From contig DATNIY010000097.1 of NCBI GenBank assembly GCA_035604195.1, positions 1 to 64,000 on the forward strand: 64,000 nt of DNA. The letters are read 5' to 3'. Below, piece after piece: positions 54,865 to 64,000 of this stretch. Numbering within the stretch: position 1 is the stretch's first letter; every line of letters starts with the position of its first letter. Origin of the DNA: DATJLY01 sp035604195 (GTDB taxonomy: Bacteria; Pseudomonadota; Alphaproteobacteria; ATCC43930; CGMCC-115725). The translations under genes were made by a program, and so were the position numbers. The notes beneath the pieces were generated by a model, which searched no databases, was not told the origin of the DNA, and saw only the letters and a program-made list of their open reading frames with translations.

Positions 54865-56373
54865 ATGATGCGCGCGGAATTGCCCGCGGCGGTAGCGAAG
54901 CTCGATCGCACGACGAAGCTTCTGCTGCTCCTGCTTCCCTGCATTGCGATCTATTACGCCCTGCCGCTCGCGACGCATCGCGAAGAGCTGCTGCTGCCGG
55001 CGATTCGCGGCTTCACCTTCAACAGCATGCTCGACCATCTCCTGCACGGGAGGTTCGACGTCGATGCCGCCGTCATCGGCGACGAGGGCTTCATCCGCGA
55101 CGGCAGAACCTACACCTATTTCGGCATCTTTCCCGCGTTGCTGCGCCTGCCGCTGTTGTGGTCGGGCCGGCTCGGATCGGTCGATATCACCTGGACCTCG
55201 ACGCTCGCCGCGGTCGTGTTCGGCGCCTTCTGCAAGCTGCGCGCCATTGCGGCCGTGCAGCGCCAGCTGCCGGAGACCGGCTGGACCACAACGGTCTTTC
55301 TGGCCTTGGTCGTTTCGATCGCGCTGGGCGAAGCGCAGATCCAGTTCCTCCGGCCGTCGATCTATCAGGAGGTGGTGTCCTGGGCCGCGGGGCTCGCCGC
55401 CGCCTTCGTCTATTACGCCGTGCGCGGGCTGCTGGTCGAGCGGGAGTTCGGCGCCCGACTGCTGACGCCGATGGCGATCCTCGCTGGATTGGCGCTCCTG
55501 ACCCGCGTCACCTTCGGGGTTGGCCTCTATTTGGCGTTGGGCTTCCTGGTTTTGACGATCGCCTGGCCGGCCGATCGCCGTCCCATCCTGTCCCGGGCGG
55601 GCGTTTTGATCCGCCGCTTGCTCGCGCCCGATTGCCTGTGCGCGGGCGCGATCCTGCTGCTGTTCGCGGCGCTGTGCGGCCTGGTCAATTACGGCAGGTT
55701 CGGCAATCCCCTGGTCTTCGCCGATATCCATCTGCACATCATCGACCAAATCCGCTATCCCGACCGCATCCAGCGCCTCGACCGTTACGGCGAGTTCAAT
55801 TTGGCGCGGCTGTGGTTCGGCCTCCAATACTATTGGCTGCCGCTCTGGGCGATCATCCGGCCGGACGGCCAATTCCTGTTTCACGAATTTCAGCAGCGCA
55901 TGGTCGATGCGAACGAGATGCCGCCGAGCAGCTTCTTCGTCTCCGACCCGCTGCTGATCCTGCTCTGCCTCATGTTCTTGCGCGCGCTATGGCGCAAGCA
56001 ATGGGCCGGCACCGCTCTCCAGCTTCTGCCGCGCCGATCTCTGGCGCTTCTGGCCGGCTTCGGCGGGCAGATCCTGCTCATCCTCATCGCCAGCAGCATG
56101 AGCTTCCGCTATCGCATGGAGTTCTATCCCTGCCTCGAGCTCGCGGCGTTTCTCGGCTTCTACGCCATTTGCGCCGCCGATGCGCCATCGCCGATGACCG
56201 AGCATCCCATCCTATCGCGGCTGGTCTGGCCCAGCGCACTTTGGAGCGTGATCGCGGCGCAGCTCCTCATGATTCTCTATCGGTCTTCCGAATTCGGGCC
56301 GGCGAGCGTCGTACTACACCTGGGCTGGTTCGGCTTCTATCATGCGCGGATGCTGAATCTGCCGATGCAATGA
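54865..56373 (+). CDS. large integral membrane protein, GT-C-like, unknown function
   Basis: A 502-aa protein with roughly ten membrane segments and a loop after the first helix containing DEGFIRDGRTYTYFGIFPALLRLP. This general layout (first helix, acidic periplasmic loop, many helices) is seen in GT-C-fold glycosyltransferases and related uncharacterised proteins, but I see no firm signature. It overlaps the asparaginase gene by four bases, so the two are translationally coupled. ATG 54868 is an alternative start. Confidence 0.7.
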   Translation: MMRAELPAAVAKLDRTTKLLLLLLPCIAIYYALPLATHREELLLPAIRGFTFNSMLDHLLHGRFDVDAAVIGDEGFIRDGRTYTYFGIFPALLRLPLLWSGRLGSVDITWTSTLAAVVFGAFCKLRAIAAVQRQLPETGWTTTVFLALVVSIALGEAQIQFLRPSIYQEVVSWAAGLAAAFVYYAVRGLLVEREFGARLLTPMAILAGLALLTRVTFGVGLYLALGFLVLTIAWPADRRPILSRAGVLIRRLLAPDCLCAGAILLLFAALCGLVNYGRFGNPLVFADIHLHIIDQIRYPDRIQRLDRYGEFNLARLWFGLQYYWLPLWAIIRPDGQFLFHEFQQRMVDANEMPPSSFFVSDPLLILLCLMFLRALWRKQWAGTALQLLPRRSLALLAGFGGQILLILIASSMSFRYRMEFYPCLELAAFLGFYAICAADAPSPMTEHPILSRLVWPSALWSVIAAQLLMILYRSSEFGPASVVLHLGWFGFYHARMLNLPMQ

Positions 56374-57296
56374 TCCTTGTCTGCAACAGCGAAGGGACGC
56401 CGGGGGTGGGCGAGACGGCGCGACTCCTGCGCGACGGCAAGCCGGGCCTCGCGGCGATCGAGGCCGGCATTCGCCTCGTCGAGAGCGACGAGACCGTGCG
56501 GACCGTCGGGCGCGGCGGCTGGCCGAACCTGCTCGGCGAGGTCGAGCTCGATGCCGCGGTGATGGACGGGACGACGCTCGGCACCGGCGCGGTCGGCGCG
56601 CTCAAGGGCTTCCTCCATCCCATCAGCATCGCGCGGGCCGTAATGGAGCGGCTGCCGCATGTCTTCCTCGTCGGCGAGGGTGCGGCGCGCTTCGCCCGCG
56701 AGATCGGCGCCGAAGCGGGCGAGAATCTGAGCGCGGACTCCGCCATGGCCTGGCGCGCCTGGTTCGAGAAGGAAGTGCCGGCAGAGCTGCAGCGCCATTG
56801 GCCCGAGGTGCCGCTCATCGAGCTGTGCCGGCAGGCGATCGATCCCGAAATCGGCCGCGATACGACGGTCTTCATCGCGCAAGACGGCGCCGGCGCGATC
56901 GCCGGCGGTGTCAGCACCTCGGGCTGGCGGGGGAAGTATCCAGGACGGCTCGGCGATTCGCCGGTGATCGGCGCCGGCCTCTATGGCGACAGCCGCTACG
57001 GCGCCTGCGCTTGCACCGGCGCCGGCGAGATGACGATCCGCGCGGGAACCGCGCGCGCCGTGGTGCTCTACATGAAGACCGGAATGAGCGTCGATGCGGC
57101 GTGCCGCGAGGCGGTCGAAGATCTGCGCCGCCTCAAGGGCGGGCTCATCGACCGCGTCACCATCCACGCCATCGATGCCGACTCCAACCACCGGGTGATC
57201 GCGGTCAACGGCACCGGGAACAGATATTGGCTTTGGCAGCGCGGAGAGGCGGCGCCCCGCATCCTGCCGGCCGAGATCGTCACGCTTCGAGGCTAG
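56370..57296 (+). CDS. Ntn-hydrolase asparaginase / glycosylasparaginase family
   Basis: A 308-aa threonine-type N-terminal nucleophile hydrolase. Autoprocessing would expose T165 in GRDTTVFIA; the downstream STSGWRGKYPGRLGDSPVIGAG segment is the family substrate-binding motif, and CTGAGEMTIR follows. Members hydrolyse N4-glycosyl-asparagine, asparagine or isoaspartyl peptides. The usual HDTIG reads RDTTV here. There is no signal peptide. Its stop overlaps the end of the convergent MFS gene by four bases. Confidence 0.83.
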   Translation: MILVCNSEGTPGVGETARLLRDGKPGLAAIEAGIRLVESDETVRTVGRGGWPNLLGEVELDAAVMDGTTLGTGAVGALKGFLHPISIARAVMERLPHVFLVGEGAARFAREIGAEAGENLSADSAMAWRAWFEKEVPAELQRHWPEVPLIELCRQAIDPEIGRDTTVFIAQDGAGAIAGGVSTSGWRGKYPGRLGDSPVIGAGLYGDSRYGACACTGAGEMTIRAGTARAVVLYMKTGMSVDAACREAVEDLRRLKGGLIDRVTIHAIDADSNHRVIAVNGTGNRYWLWQRGEAAPRILPAEIVTLRG

Positions 57297-58528
57297 CCGG
57301 CGCCTGCGCCAAGCGTCCGGGCCCGGGCGCGATAATAGGCGTCGAGGGCCTGCGACTGCACCGCCATGCCGGGAACGGCGAGCAACACCACCATCTGCAG
57401 CGAGGTGTCGGTCGAGCACAGCACGGCGGCGATGAGGCAGGCGAGCGCGCCGCCGGCGTCCCAGCCACCCTCGGCGGCGAACTGGAAGCGCAGCGCGCAA
57501 GGCGCGGCTTTCGCCTCGTTATAGACCGCGGTCATCAGCGACGGGATATAGATGCCGCCGAGCAGGGTGGCGACCGTCGTCGCCGCGACGATCAGCGTGG
57601 GATCGTCGCCGCATAGGGATTTGAACAGCAGGGTGCCGATGACGATGAAGCCGTTGAAACCTACTGCGCGCCGGGCGAAGCCGCGATCGATGAGCCGGCC
57701 CCAGACCATGCCCCCGACCGCGCCGCTGAGCGCGGCAAAGGCGAGCAGCATGCCGAAATTGTCGAAGCGCGTGCCCAGTCCGCGGAAGGCGATGATGTCC
57801 CAGGCGAGCGCGGATGACGTGATGACCCAGCCGTCGGTGAAGAACAGCACCACCCCGATCTTGGCCGAAGCATAGGCCCCGCGTGGCGCCTCGCGCAGGA
57901 ACCGAGGCTCCGGCAGCTTGATGAGCGGCAGGGTGGCCAAGGCCTCGAGCAAGGCGGAAGCCCCGAAAGCCGCCCACGGGCCGAAGCTCGCCAGCATGAC
58001 GCCGCCGAGCGCCGGGCCGAGCACGCCGGCGATCGATCCCAGCGCTTGGCGCGTTCCCAATTGGCTGCCGCGCAGCTCGGGGTCGCCGAGCGTGGCAAAA
58101 AAGGCGTGGTAGCAGGTCCAATAGAAGACGCTGCCGAAGGCGGTCACGAAGCAGCAGAGCACCAGCTCCGGCCCGAGGCCGTGGACGAGCGCCAGCGACG
58201 GATATTGCAGCGCCGAGAGCAGACCGCCCAGGATCAGGGTGCGCCGCGGACCCAGAATCGGCAGCGTCCACAGCACCAGCGGCCGGAACAGGAATCGGAG
58301 CAGAAGAATCCCGGCGAGTGCCAGGAAAATCATCGCCGGCGGCAATCCCGCGCGCAGCAGAAAGACAGTCCAGAACACGCCGGAGACCGCCCAGGCCAGC
58401 GAATGCAGGGTGGTATGCGCGGCAAGCCGGTTGATCTCGTCATTGTCGAAGAACCCTGCCGTGAACCTGGAGCGCGGGGCCCCCTTTGGCTGGCCGGTCT
58501 CTCCGCGAGAGGTCTCCCAATCCTGCAT
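57293..58528 (-). CDS. MFS transporter, unknown substrate
   Basis: A 411-aa protein with about 12 membrane segments, including FFDNDEINRLAAHTTLHSLAWAVSGVFWTVFLLRAG at the start of the hydrophobic core (given here in part only as a landmark for helix 1). ATG 58528 with AGGA upstream is preferred over ATG 58600, which has no ribosome-binding site. I do not recognise a substrate class. It is divergent from the kdp region. Confidence 0.75.
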   Translation of the reverse strand: MQDWETSRGETGQPKGAPRSRFTAGFFDNDEINRLAAHTTLHSLAWAVSGVFWTVFLLRAGLPPAMIFLALAGILLLRFLFRPLVLWTLPILGPRRTLILGGLLSALQYPSLALVHGLGPELVLCCFVTAFGSVFYWTCYHAFFATLGDPELRGSQLGTRQALGSIAGVLGPALGGVMLASFGPWAAFGASALLEALATLPLIKLPEPRFLREAPRGAYASAKIGVVLFFTDGWVITSSALAWDIIAFRGLGTRFDNFGMLLAFAALSGAVGGMVWGRLIDRGFARRAVGFNGFIVIGTLLFKSLCGDDPTLIVAATTVATLLGGIYIPSLMTAVYNEAKAAPCALRFQFAAEGGWDAGGALACLIAAVLCSTDTSLQMVVLLAVPGMAVQSQALDAYYRARARTLGAGAG

Positions 58529-58666
58529 GTCCCTTGATCCTATCGCGCATGGCGCAGCCGGGCGAGCCCCCTCGCCGGCCGCGTGATTGTGCCGCGACAT
58601 GATTAATCGCTCATTAACCCGGCCGGAACCCGGCCGGATCGCGCGCCGAGCCCTCGTTCCGGCCGC

Positions 58667-58718
58667 ACTATATGCGCGTTATATGCCGCCGGTGCTCGAT
58701 CCGGCTCGATTTTATATG
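58667..58718 (+). promoter_or_regulatory. putative KdpE-type site array, copy 1
   Basis: Three 8-base sites, ACTATATG (58667), GTTATATG (58678) and TTTATATG (58711), are spaced 11 and 33 bases apart, that is one and about three helical turns. The spacing is identical to copy 2. The third site lies inside CTCGATTTTATATG (58705-58718), a 14-mer repeated exactly in copy 2. The array is 100-150 bp upstream of the possible 61-aa ORF. Confidence 0.55.
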
Positions 58719-58817
58719 GTCGGCCGACCCATTTTATCGCCGTCAATGCATTCGTCAGGCTCCGCGTCCCCGGCTTGACCGGGCGACGCAGCGCCCGACT
58801 CCTCAGCGGATCGGCAA

Positions 58818-59003
58818 ATGCACAGGGTCGAACAAGACCGCAGAGCCCGCCCGTGGCGCGACCCCGACGAGTCGGGCGGCAGGGCGGCCGGGCCGGCGCA
58901 AGAGCCGTCCAGCCCCTGGGACGATCCGGGCGTGATCCTCGCGATCGTCCTCGCCATCGCCCTCGCGGCGAACCTACTGCTCCTGGTCCTCGGCATGGAT
59001 TGA
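58818..59003 (+). CDS. possible small membrane protein, 61 aa
   Basis: The frame encodes a hydrophilic, charged first half and one C-terminal membrane helix (GVILAIVLAIALAANLLLLV). There is no convincing ribosome-binding site before ATG 58818. Support comes from its position behind site array copy 1, which mirrors the array in front of kdp. It could be a K+-regulated small membrane protein or a chance ORF. Confidence 0.4.
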   Translation: MHRVEQDRRARPWRDPDESGGRAAGPAQEPSSPWDDPGVILAIVLAIALAANLLLLVLGMD

Positions 59004-59025
59004 AGCCGAAGGATCGAGCCGGCAC

Positions 59026-59039
59026 TTGATCCAAATCAG
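59026..59039. promoter_or_regulatory. FNR-like box TTGAT-CCAA-ATCAG
   Basis: It matches TTGAT-N4-ATCAA at 9 of 10 positions and lies 55 bases before site array copy 2. With the two boxes at 2096 and 2219 it is the third FNR-like sequence noticed in intergenic DNA. Oxygen control of kdp would be unusual, so chance is possible. Confidence 0.3.
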
Positions 59040-59093
59040 TTTTCGTTCGTGGGCGCGGGTTGTCGTTCCTGCCGGCCCAACCGGTTGCCGCTC

Positions 59094-59145
59094 TTTATAC
59101 GGAATTTATATGGAAGGCCCCTTGCGCCGCTCTCGATTTTATATG
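59094..59145 (+). promoter_or_regulatory. putative KdpE-type site array, copy 2 (kdp operon)
   Basis: TTTATACG (59094), TTTATATG (59105) and TTTATATG (59138) are spaced 11 and 33 bases apart. The first two read TTTATA-CGGAA-TTTATA, the same direct-repeat geometry (six bases, five-base gap, six bases) as the E. coli KdpE box TTTATA-N5-TTTACA as I recall it. The array ends about 50 bp before a TAAAAT -10-like sequence and about 150 bp before the first micro-ORF. This fits activation of kdp by phosphorylated KdpE. Confidence 0.6.
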
Positions 59146-59293
59146 CGATGGGCGCGATTTTCGCTCGGCGCGGGCCTCGGCAGCTTTAAAATCGAGCCGA
59201 GGTGCGGTTCGCGACTTAGTGGTATCGCTCTGCTTGGCGGCCGGGCAGCCGCGCGCCTGACGACGATCTGCTCAGAAGGAATGGAGTTTGCCG

Positions 59294-59377
59294 ATGTTGG
59301 ACACGATTCTGCTTGCCGCCGGCCTCGGCTTCTTCGTCGTTTCGGTTCTCTATGTCTTGGCCTGCGACAGAATGTGA
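59294..59377 (+). CDS. 27-aa hydrophobic micro-ORF upstream of kdpF
   Basis: The peptide begins MLDTILLAAGLGFFVVSVLY and ends in CDRM, a single membrane helix with a C-terminal Cys-Asp-Arg. AGAAGGAATGGAG lies upstream. From memory, similar peptides stand before kdpF in other alphaproteobacterial kdp operons. Its place seven bases before kdpF and its clean helix support a real gene, perhaps an accessory Kdp peptide. Confidence 0.65.
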   Translation: MLDTILLAAGLGFFVVSVLYVLACDRM

Positions 59378-59384
59378 GGCGGAG

Positions 59385-59474
59385 ATGCTGATCGATTACA
59401 TTCTCGGTGGGATCGTGACCGCGGTGATCATGATCTACCTCGTCTATGCGCTGATTCGGCCCGAGCGCTTCTAG
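59385..59474 (+). CDS. kdpF: potassium-transporting ATPase small subunit KdpF
   Basis: A 29-aa single-helix peptide starting MLIDYILGGIV and ending in the conserved YALIRPERF. It has GGCGGAG upstream and sits between the micro-ORF and kdpA. KdpF is a lipid-like stabiliser at the KdpA-KdpB interface. Confidence 0.9.
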   Translation: MLIDYILGGIVTAVIMIYLVYALIRPERF

Positions 59475-59483
59475 GAGAACTCG

Positions 59484-61220
59484 ATGACAGTCAACGGCTG
59501 GGTTCAGATCGCGCTCTTCAGCGCGATCGTGATCGCGATCACGCGCCCCTTCGGCGGCTACATGACGCGCGTCTTTTCGGGCGAGCGCACGTTCCTCAGC
59601 CCGGTGCTGCGGCCGGTCGAGCGCGCGGTCTACTGGTGCTGCGGCATCGACGAGAAGGAGGAGCAGCACTGGCTCACCTATGCGGTGGCGATGCTGTTCT
59701 TCAGCGTCGCCGGATTCGTCACACTGTATGCGCTGCAACGGCTTCAGGACGTGCTGCCCTTCAACCCGCAGGGCCAATCGGCGGTCGAGGAAAGCTCCGC
59801 CTTCAACACTGCCGTGAGCTTCGTCACTAACACGAACTGGCAGTCCTACGTGCCCGAAACCACCATGAGCTATCTCGTCCAGATGGCGGGGCTCACGGTG
59901 CACAATTTTATGTCCGCCGCGACCGGCATCGCCTTGGCGCTGGCCTTGATCCGCGGCTTTGCCCGGCGGGAAGCGAAGGCGATCGGCAATTTCTGGGTCG
60001 ATCTCACCCGCTGCACGCTCTACGTGCTGCTGCCGCTTTCGATCGTCGTCGGGCTGTTCTTCGTGTGGCAGGGCATGCCGCAGAATCTCGGCGCCTATGT
60101 CGATGCGACGACGCTCGAAGGGGCGAAGCAGACGATTGCCCAAGGCCCGGTCGCCTCGCAGGAGGTGATCAAGATGATGGGCACGAACGGCGGCGGCTTC
60201 TTCAATGCCAACTCGGCCCATCCCTATGAGAACCCGAACGCGCTCACGAACTTCGTCCAGATCATCCTGATCTTCTCGATCGGTGCCGGGCTCACCAACG
60301 TGCTGGGCCGCATGGTCAAGGACGAGCGTCAGGGCTGGGCGATCTTCGCCGCGATGGGCGTGCTCTTCCTCGTGGGCGTTACGACCGCCTATTGGGCCGA
60401 GTCCGCGGGCAATCCGGCTTTTGCGGCGCTCCATGTCGACCAGGCGTCGAGCGCGCTGCAGGCCGGCGGCAACATGGAAGGGAAGGAGGTTCGCTTCGGC
60501 ATCGCCAATTCCGCGCTCTTCACGACCGTGACCACCGACGCCTCCTGCGGCGCGGTCAACACCATGCATGACAGCCTGATGCCCTTGGGCGGCCTCGTTC
60601 CGCTCGTCAACATCCAGCTCGGCGAAGTCATCTTCGGCGGCGTCGGCTCCGGCCTTTACGGCATCCTCGCCTTCGCCATTGTCGCCATGTTCGTCGCCGG
60701 GCTGATGGTCGGGCGCACGCCCGAATATCTCGGCAAAAAGCTCGAGGCGAAGGAGGTCAAGATGACCATCCTCGCGCTCTTAAGCCTGCCCTTGTCGATC
60801 CTCGGCTGGACCGCGCTTGCGACGGTCGTCCCCGCGGGGCTGGCTGGCATCGCCAATACCGGGCCCCACGGCTTCAGCGAGATCCTCTACGCCTTCACTT
60901 CGGCGACCGGCAACAACGGCAGCGCCTTCGCCGGCATTTCCGCCAACACGCTGTATTACAACACAACCTTGGCTTTCGCGATGCTGATGGGCCGCTTCAT
61001 CTTCGTCATTCCGCTCCTGGCGGTCGCGGGGTCGCTGGCGCAGAAGAAGACTCTTGCACCGTCGGCCGGGACCTTCCCGACGCACAGTCCGCTCTTCGTC
61101 GGCCTGCTGGTCGGGGTGATTCTCATCATCGGCGGTCTCACCTACTTCCCTGCGGTGTCGCTGGGGCCGGTCGTCGAACACGTCGCGATGAACTCCGGCA
61201 AGCTCTACCCCGGGCCGTGA
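59484..61220 (+). CDS. kdpA: K+-transporting ATPase subunit A (KdpA)
   Basis: A 578-aa potassium-channel-like subunit. The selectivity-filter region TNGGGFFNANSAHP and the CGAVNTMHDSLMPLGGLVP segment are diagnostic. About ten membrane helices are visible. AGGAGA lies just upstream of ATG 59484. It captures K+ at micromolar levels and passes it to KdpB. Confidence 0.96.
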   Translation: MTVNGWVQIALFSAIVIAITRPFGGYMTRVFSGERTFLSPVLRPVERAVYWCCGIDEKEEQHWLTYAVAMLFFSVAGFVTLYALQRLQDVLPFNPQGQSAVEESSAFNTAVSFVTNTNWQSYVPETTMSYLVQMAGLTVHNFMSAATGIALALALIRGFARREAKAIGNFWVDLTRCTLYVLLPLSIVVGLFFVWQGMPQNLGAYVDATTLEGAKQTIAQGPVASQEVIKMMGTNGGGFFNANSAHPYENPNALTNFVQIILIFSIGAGLTNVLGRMVKDERQGWAIFAAMGVLFLVGVTTAYWAESAGNPAFAALHVDQASSALQAGGNMEGKEVRFGIANSALFTTVTTDASCGAVNTMHDSLMPLGGLVPLVNIQLGEVIFGGVGSGLYGILAFAIVAMFVAGLMVGRTPEYLGKKLEAKEVKMTILALLSLPLSILGWTALATVVPAGLAGIANTGPHGFSEILYAFTSATGNNGSAFAGISANTLYYNTTLAFAMLMGRFIFVIPLLAVAGSLAQKKTLAPSAGTFPTHSPLFVGLLVGVILIIGGLTYFPAVSLGPVVEHVAMNSGKLYPGP

Positions 61221-61248
61221 GCAACAGGATTCTCGAGGGACATTCACC

Positions 61249-63357
<2,109 letters not shown>

Positions 63358-63369
63358 GGAGGGCCTGCC

Positions 63370-63975
63370 ATGTTGAAGCAAATCCGCCCGGCCATCGTGA
63401 TGATCATCGCCATGACGGTGATCACCGGCCTCATCTATCCGCTCGGCATGACCGGCATCGCGCAATTGGTCTTTCCCTATCAGGCGAATGGCAGCCTCAT
63501 TGAGAAGGACGGCAAGGTCATCGGCTCGGCCCTGATTGGCCAGAATTTTGCCGACGACAAGTATTTCCACGGCCGGCCCTCGGCGACCACGGAGCCCGAT
63601 CCCAAGGATCCCACCAAGACCGTCGCGGTGCCCTACGCCGCCGACAATTCGGCGGGCTCGAACCTCGCGCCGACGGCGCAGCCGCTGATCGACCGCGTCA
63701 AGGACGATTCCGGCAAGCTCGCGGCGGAGAACCCGTCCGCCCCGGTCCCGGTCGATCTCGTGACCACCTCGGCGAGCGGCCTCGACCCCGACGTCACCCC
63801 GGCCGGCGCTCTCTTCCAGGTCCCGCGCATCGCCAAGGCGCGCGGTTTGCCCGAGGACCGCATTCGCCAGCTCGTTGCCGACAACACGCAAGGCCGGACG
63901 TTCGGCATCCTCGGCGAGCCGCACGTCAACGTTCTCGCGCTCAACCTTGCGCTCGATGCGCTCCCCGGGAAATAG
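63370..63975 (+). CDS. kdpC: K+-transporting ATPase subunit C (KdpC)
   Basis: A 201-aa subunit with one N-terminal membrane helix (PAIVMIIAMTVITGLIYPLGMTG) and a periplasmic domain with ADDKYFHGRPSAT, SGSNLAPT-like DNSAGSNLAPTAQPL and ASGLDPDVTPAGA, all typical of KdpC. GAGGAGG precedes ATG 63370. The operon probably continues to kdpD and kdpE past the right edge; the last 25 bases hold no recognisable start. Confidence 0.95.
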   Translation: MLKQIRPAIVMIIAMTVITGLIYPLGMTGIAQLVFPYQANGSLIEKDGKVIGSALIGQNFADDKYFHGRPSATTEPDPKDPTKTVAVPYAADNSAGSNLAPTAQPLIDRVKDDSGKLAAENPSAPVPVDLVTTSASGLDPDVTPAGALFQVPRIAKARGLPEDRIRQLVADNTQGRTFGILGEPHVNVLALNLALDALPGK

Positions 63976-64000
63976 TCGGGACGCCGTGCGGCTCTCAGGT

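Larger units (their letters stand above)
58529..59293. other. 765-bp region upstream of kdp, mostly regulatory
   Basis: Between the MFS start and the first kdp micro-ORF this stretch holds two arrays of TTTATATG-like sites (58667-58718 and 59094-59145), one possible 61-aa ORF, an FNR-like box and a possible -10 (TAAAAT at 59187-59192). A 9-bp inverted repeat links CTCGATTTT (59132-59140) with AAAATCGAG (59188-59196). AT-rich islands stand out against the GC-rich background. Confidence 0.6.

Overview
The window is GC-rich (roughly two thirds G+C by eye), densely coded DNA. ABC and liv genes are packed with 4-base ATGA/GTGA overlaps, and the gene content (CoxLMS-type molybdenum hydroxylase, Rieske oxygenases, PrpD, D-tartrate dehydratase-like enolase, kdp with two micro-ORFs) points to a soil or plant-associated alphaproteobacterium, probably Hyphomicrobiales or Rhodospirillales. 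That placement is inference. I found no rRNA, tRNA, CRISPR array, transposase or integrase, and no recognisable transcription-factor gene.

Region 1 (1-1809) is the end of a branched-chain-type ABC operon (livH, livM, start of livG) on the minus strand. A 520-bp intergenic region carrying two FNR/FixK-type boxes separates it from region 2 (2330-7467): an aryl-AMP/CoA ligase, an Old Yellow Enzyme/dienoyl-CoA reductase-type flavoenzyme with an altered iron-sulfur motif, two small unknown proteins (one a zinc ribbon) and an isoprenylcysteine methyltransferase-like membrane protein. Region 3 (7740-10795) holds an isochorismatase-like hydrolase, a leaderless NMT1-fold protein and an MmgE/PrpD protein.

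Region 4 (10990-30000) looks like a catabolic island. On the minus strand a three-subunit molybdenum hydroxylase is followed by a complete liv-type transporter (binding protein, H, M, G, F). Divergently there is a Rieske oxygenase alpha/beta pair, then a D-tartrate-dehydratase-like enzyme, a VOC protein and an SsuBC-type permease/ATPase. The next block has a cupin, a fused LigB-LigA extradiol dioxygenase, a 4,5-dihydroxyphthalate decarboxylase homologue, an ABM-type protein and a second Rieske pair. Together these can hydroxylate, decarboxylate and ring-cleave an aromatic or N-heteroaromatic acid; the substrate cannot be read from sequence.

Region 5 (30014-36509) has PncC/CinA, a ferritin-like protein with two ExxH motifs, a BisC-type molybdoenzyme, another amino-acid/amide-type binding protein and a secreted beta-propeller. 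Region 6 (36609-46763) is a ten-gene type II secretion operon (O-E-F-H-I-J-L-M-C/N-D) lacking gspG and gspK. Region 7 (46908-58528) is mixed: a small lipoprotein, orphan binding proteins, a decayed luciferase-like oxidoreductase, a methyltransferase, a split TPP-dependent decarboxylase, an apparently exported YqgE/AlgH, an aromatic-acid MFS permease, a transglutaminase-like protein, a large membrane protein overlapping an Ntn asparaginase, and another MFS protein.

Region 8 (58529-64000) is the kdp potassium-pump operon: a 27-aa micro-ORF, kdpF, kdpA, kdpB and kdpC, probably continuing to kdpDE beyond the window. Its upstream region has two copies of the same three-element array of TTTATATG-like sites, with spacings of 11 and 33 bases. 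This resembles a duplicated KdpE-binding arrangement and is the most striking non-coding signal here.
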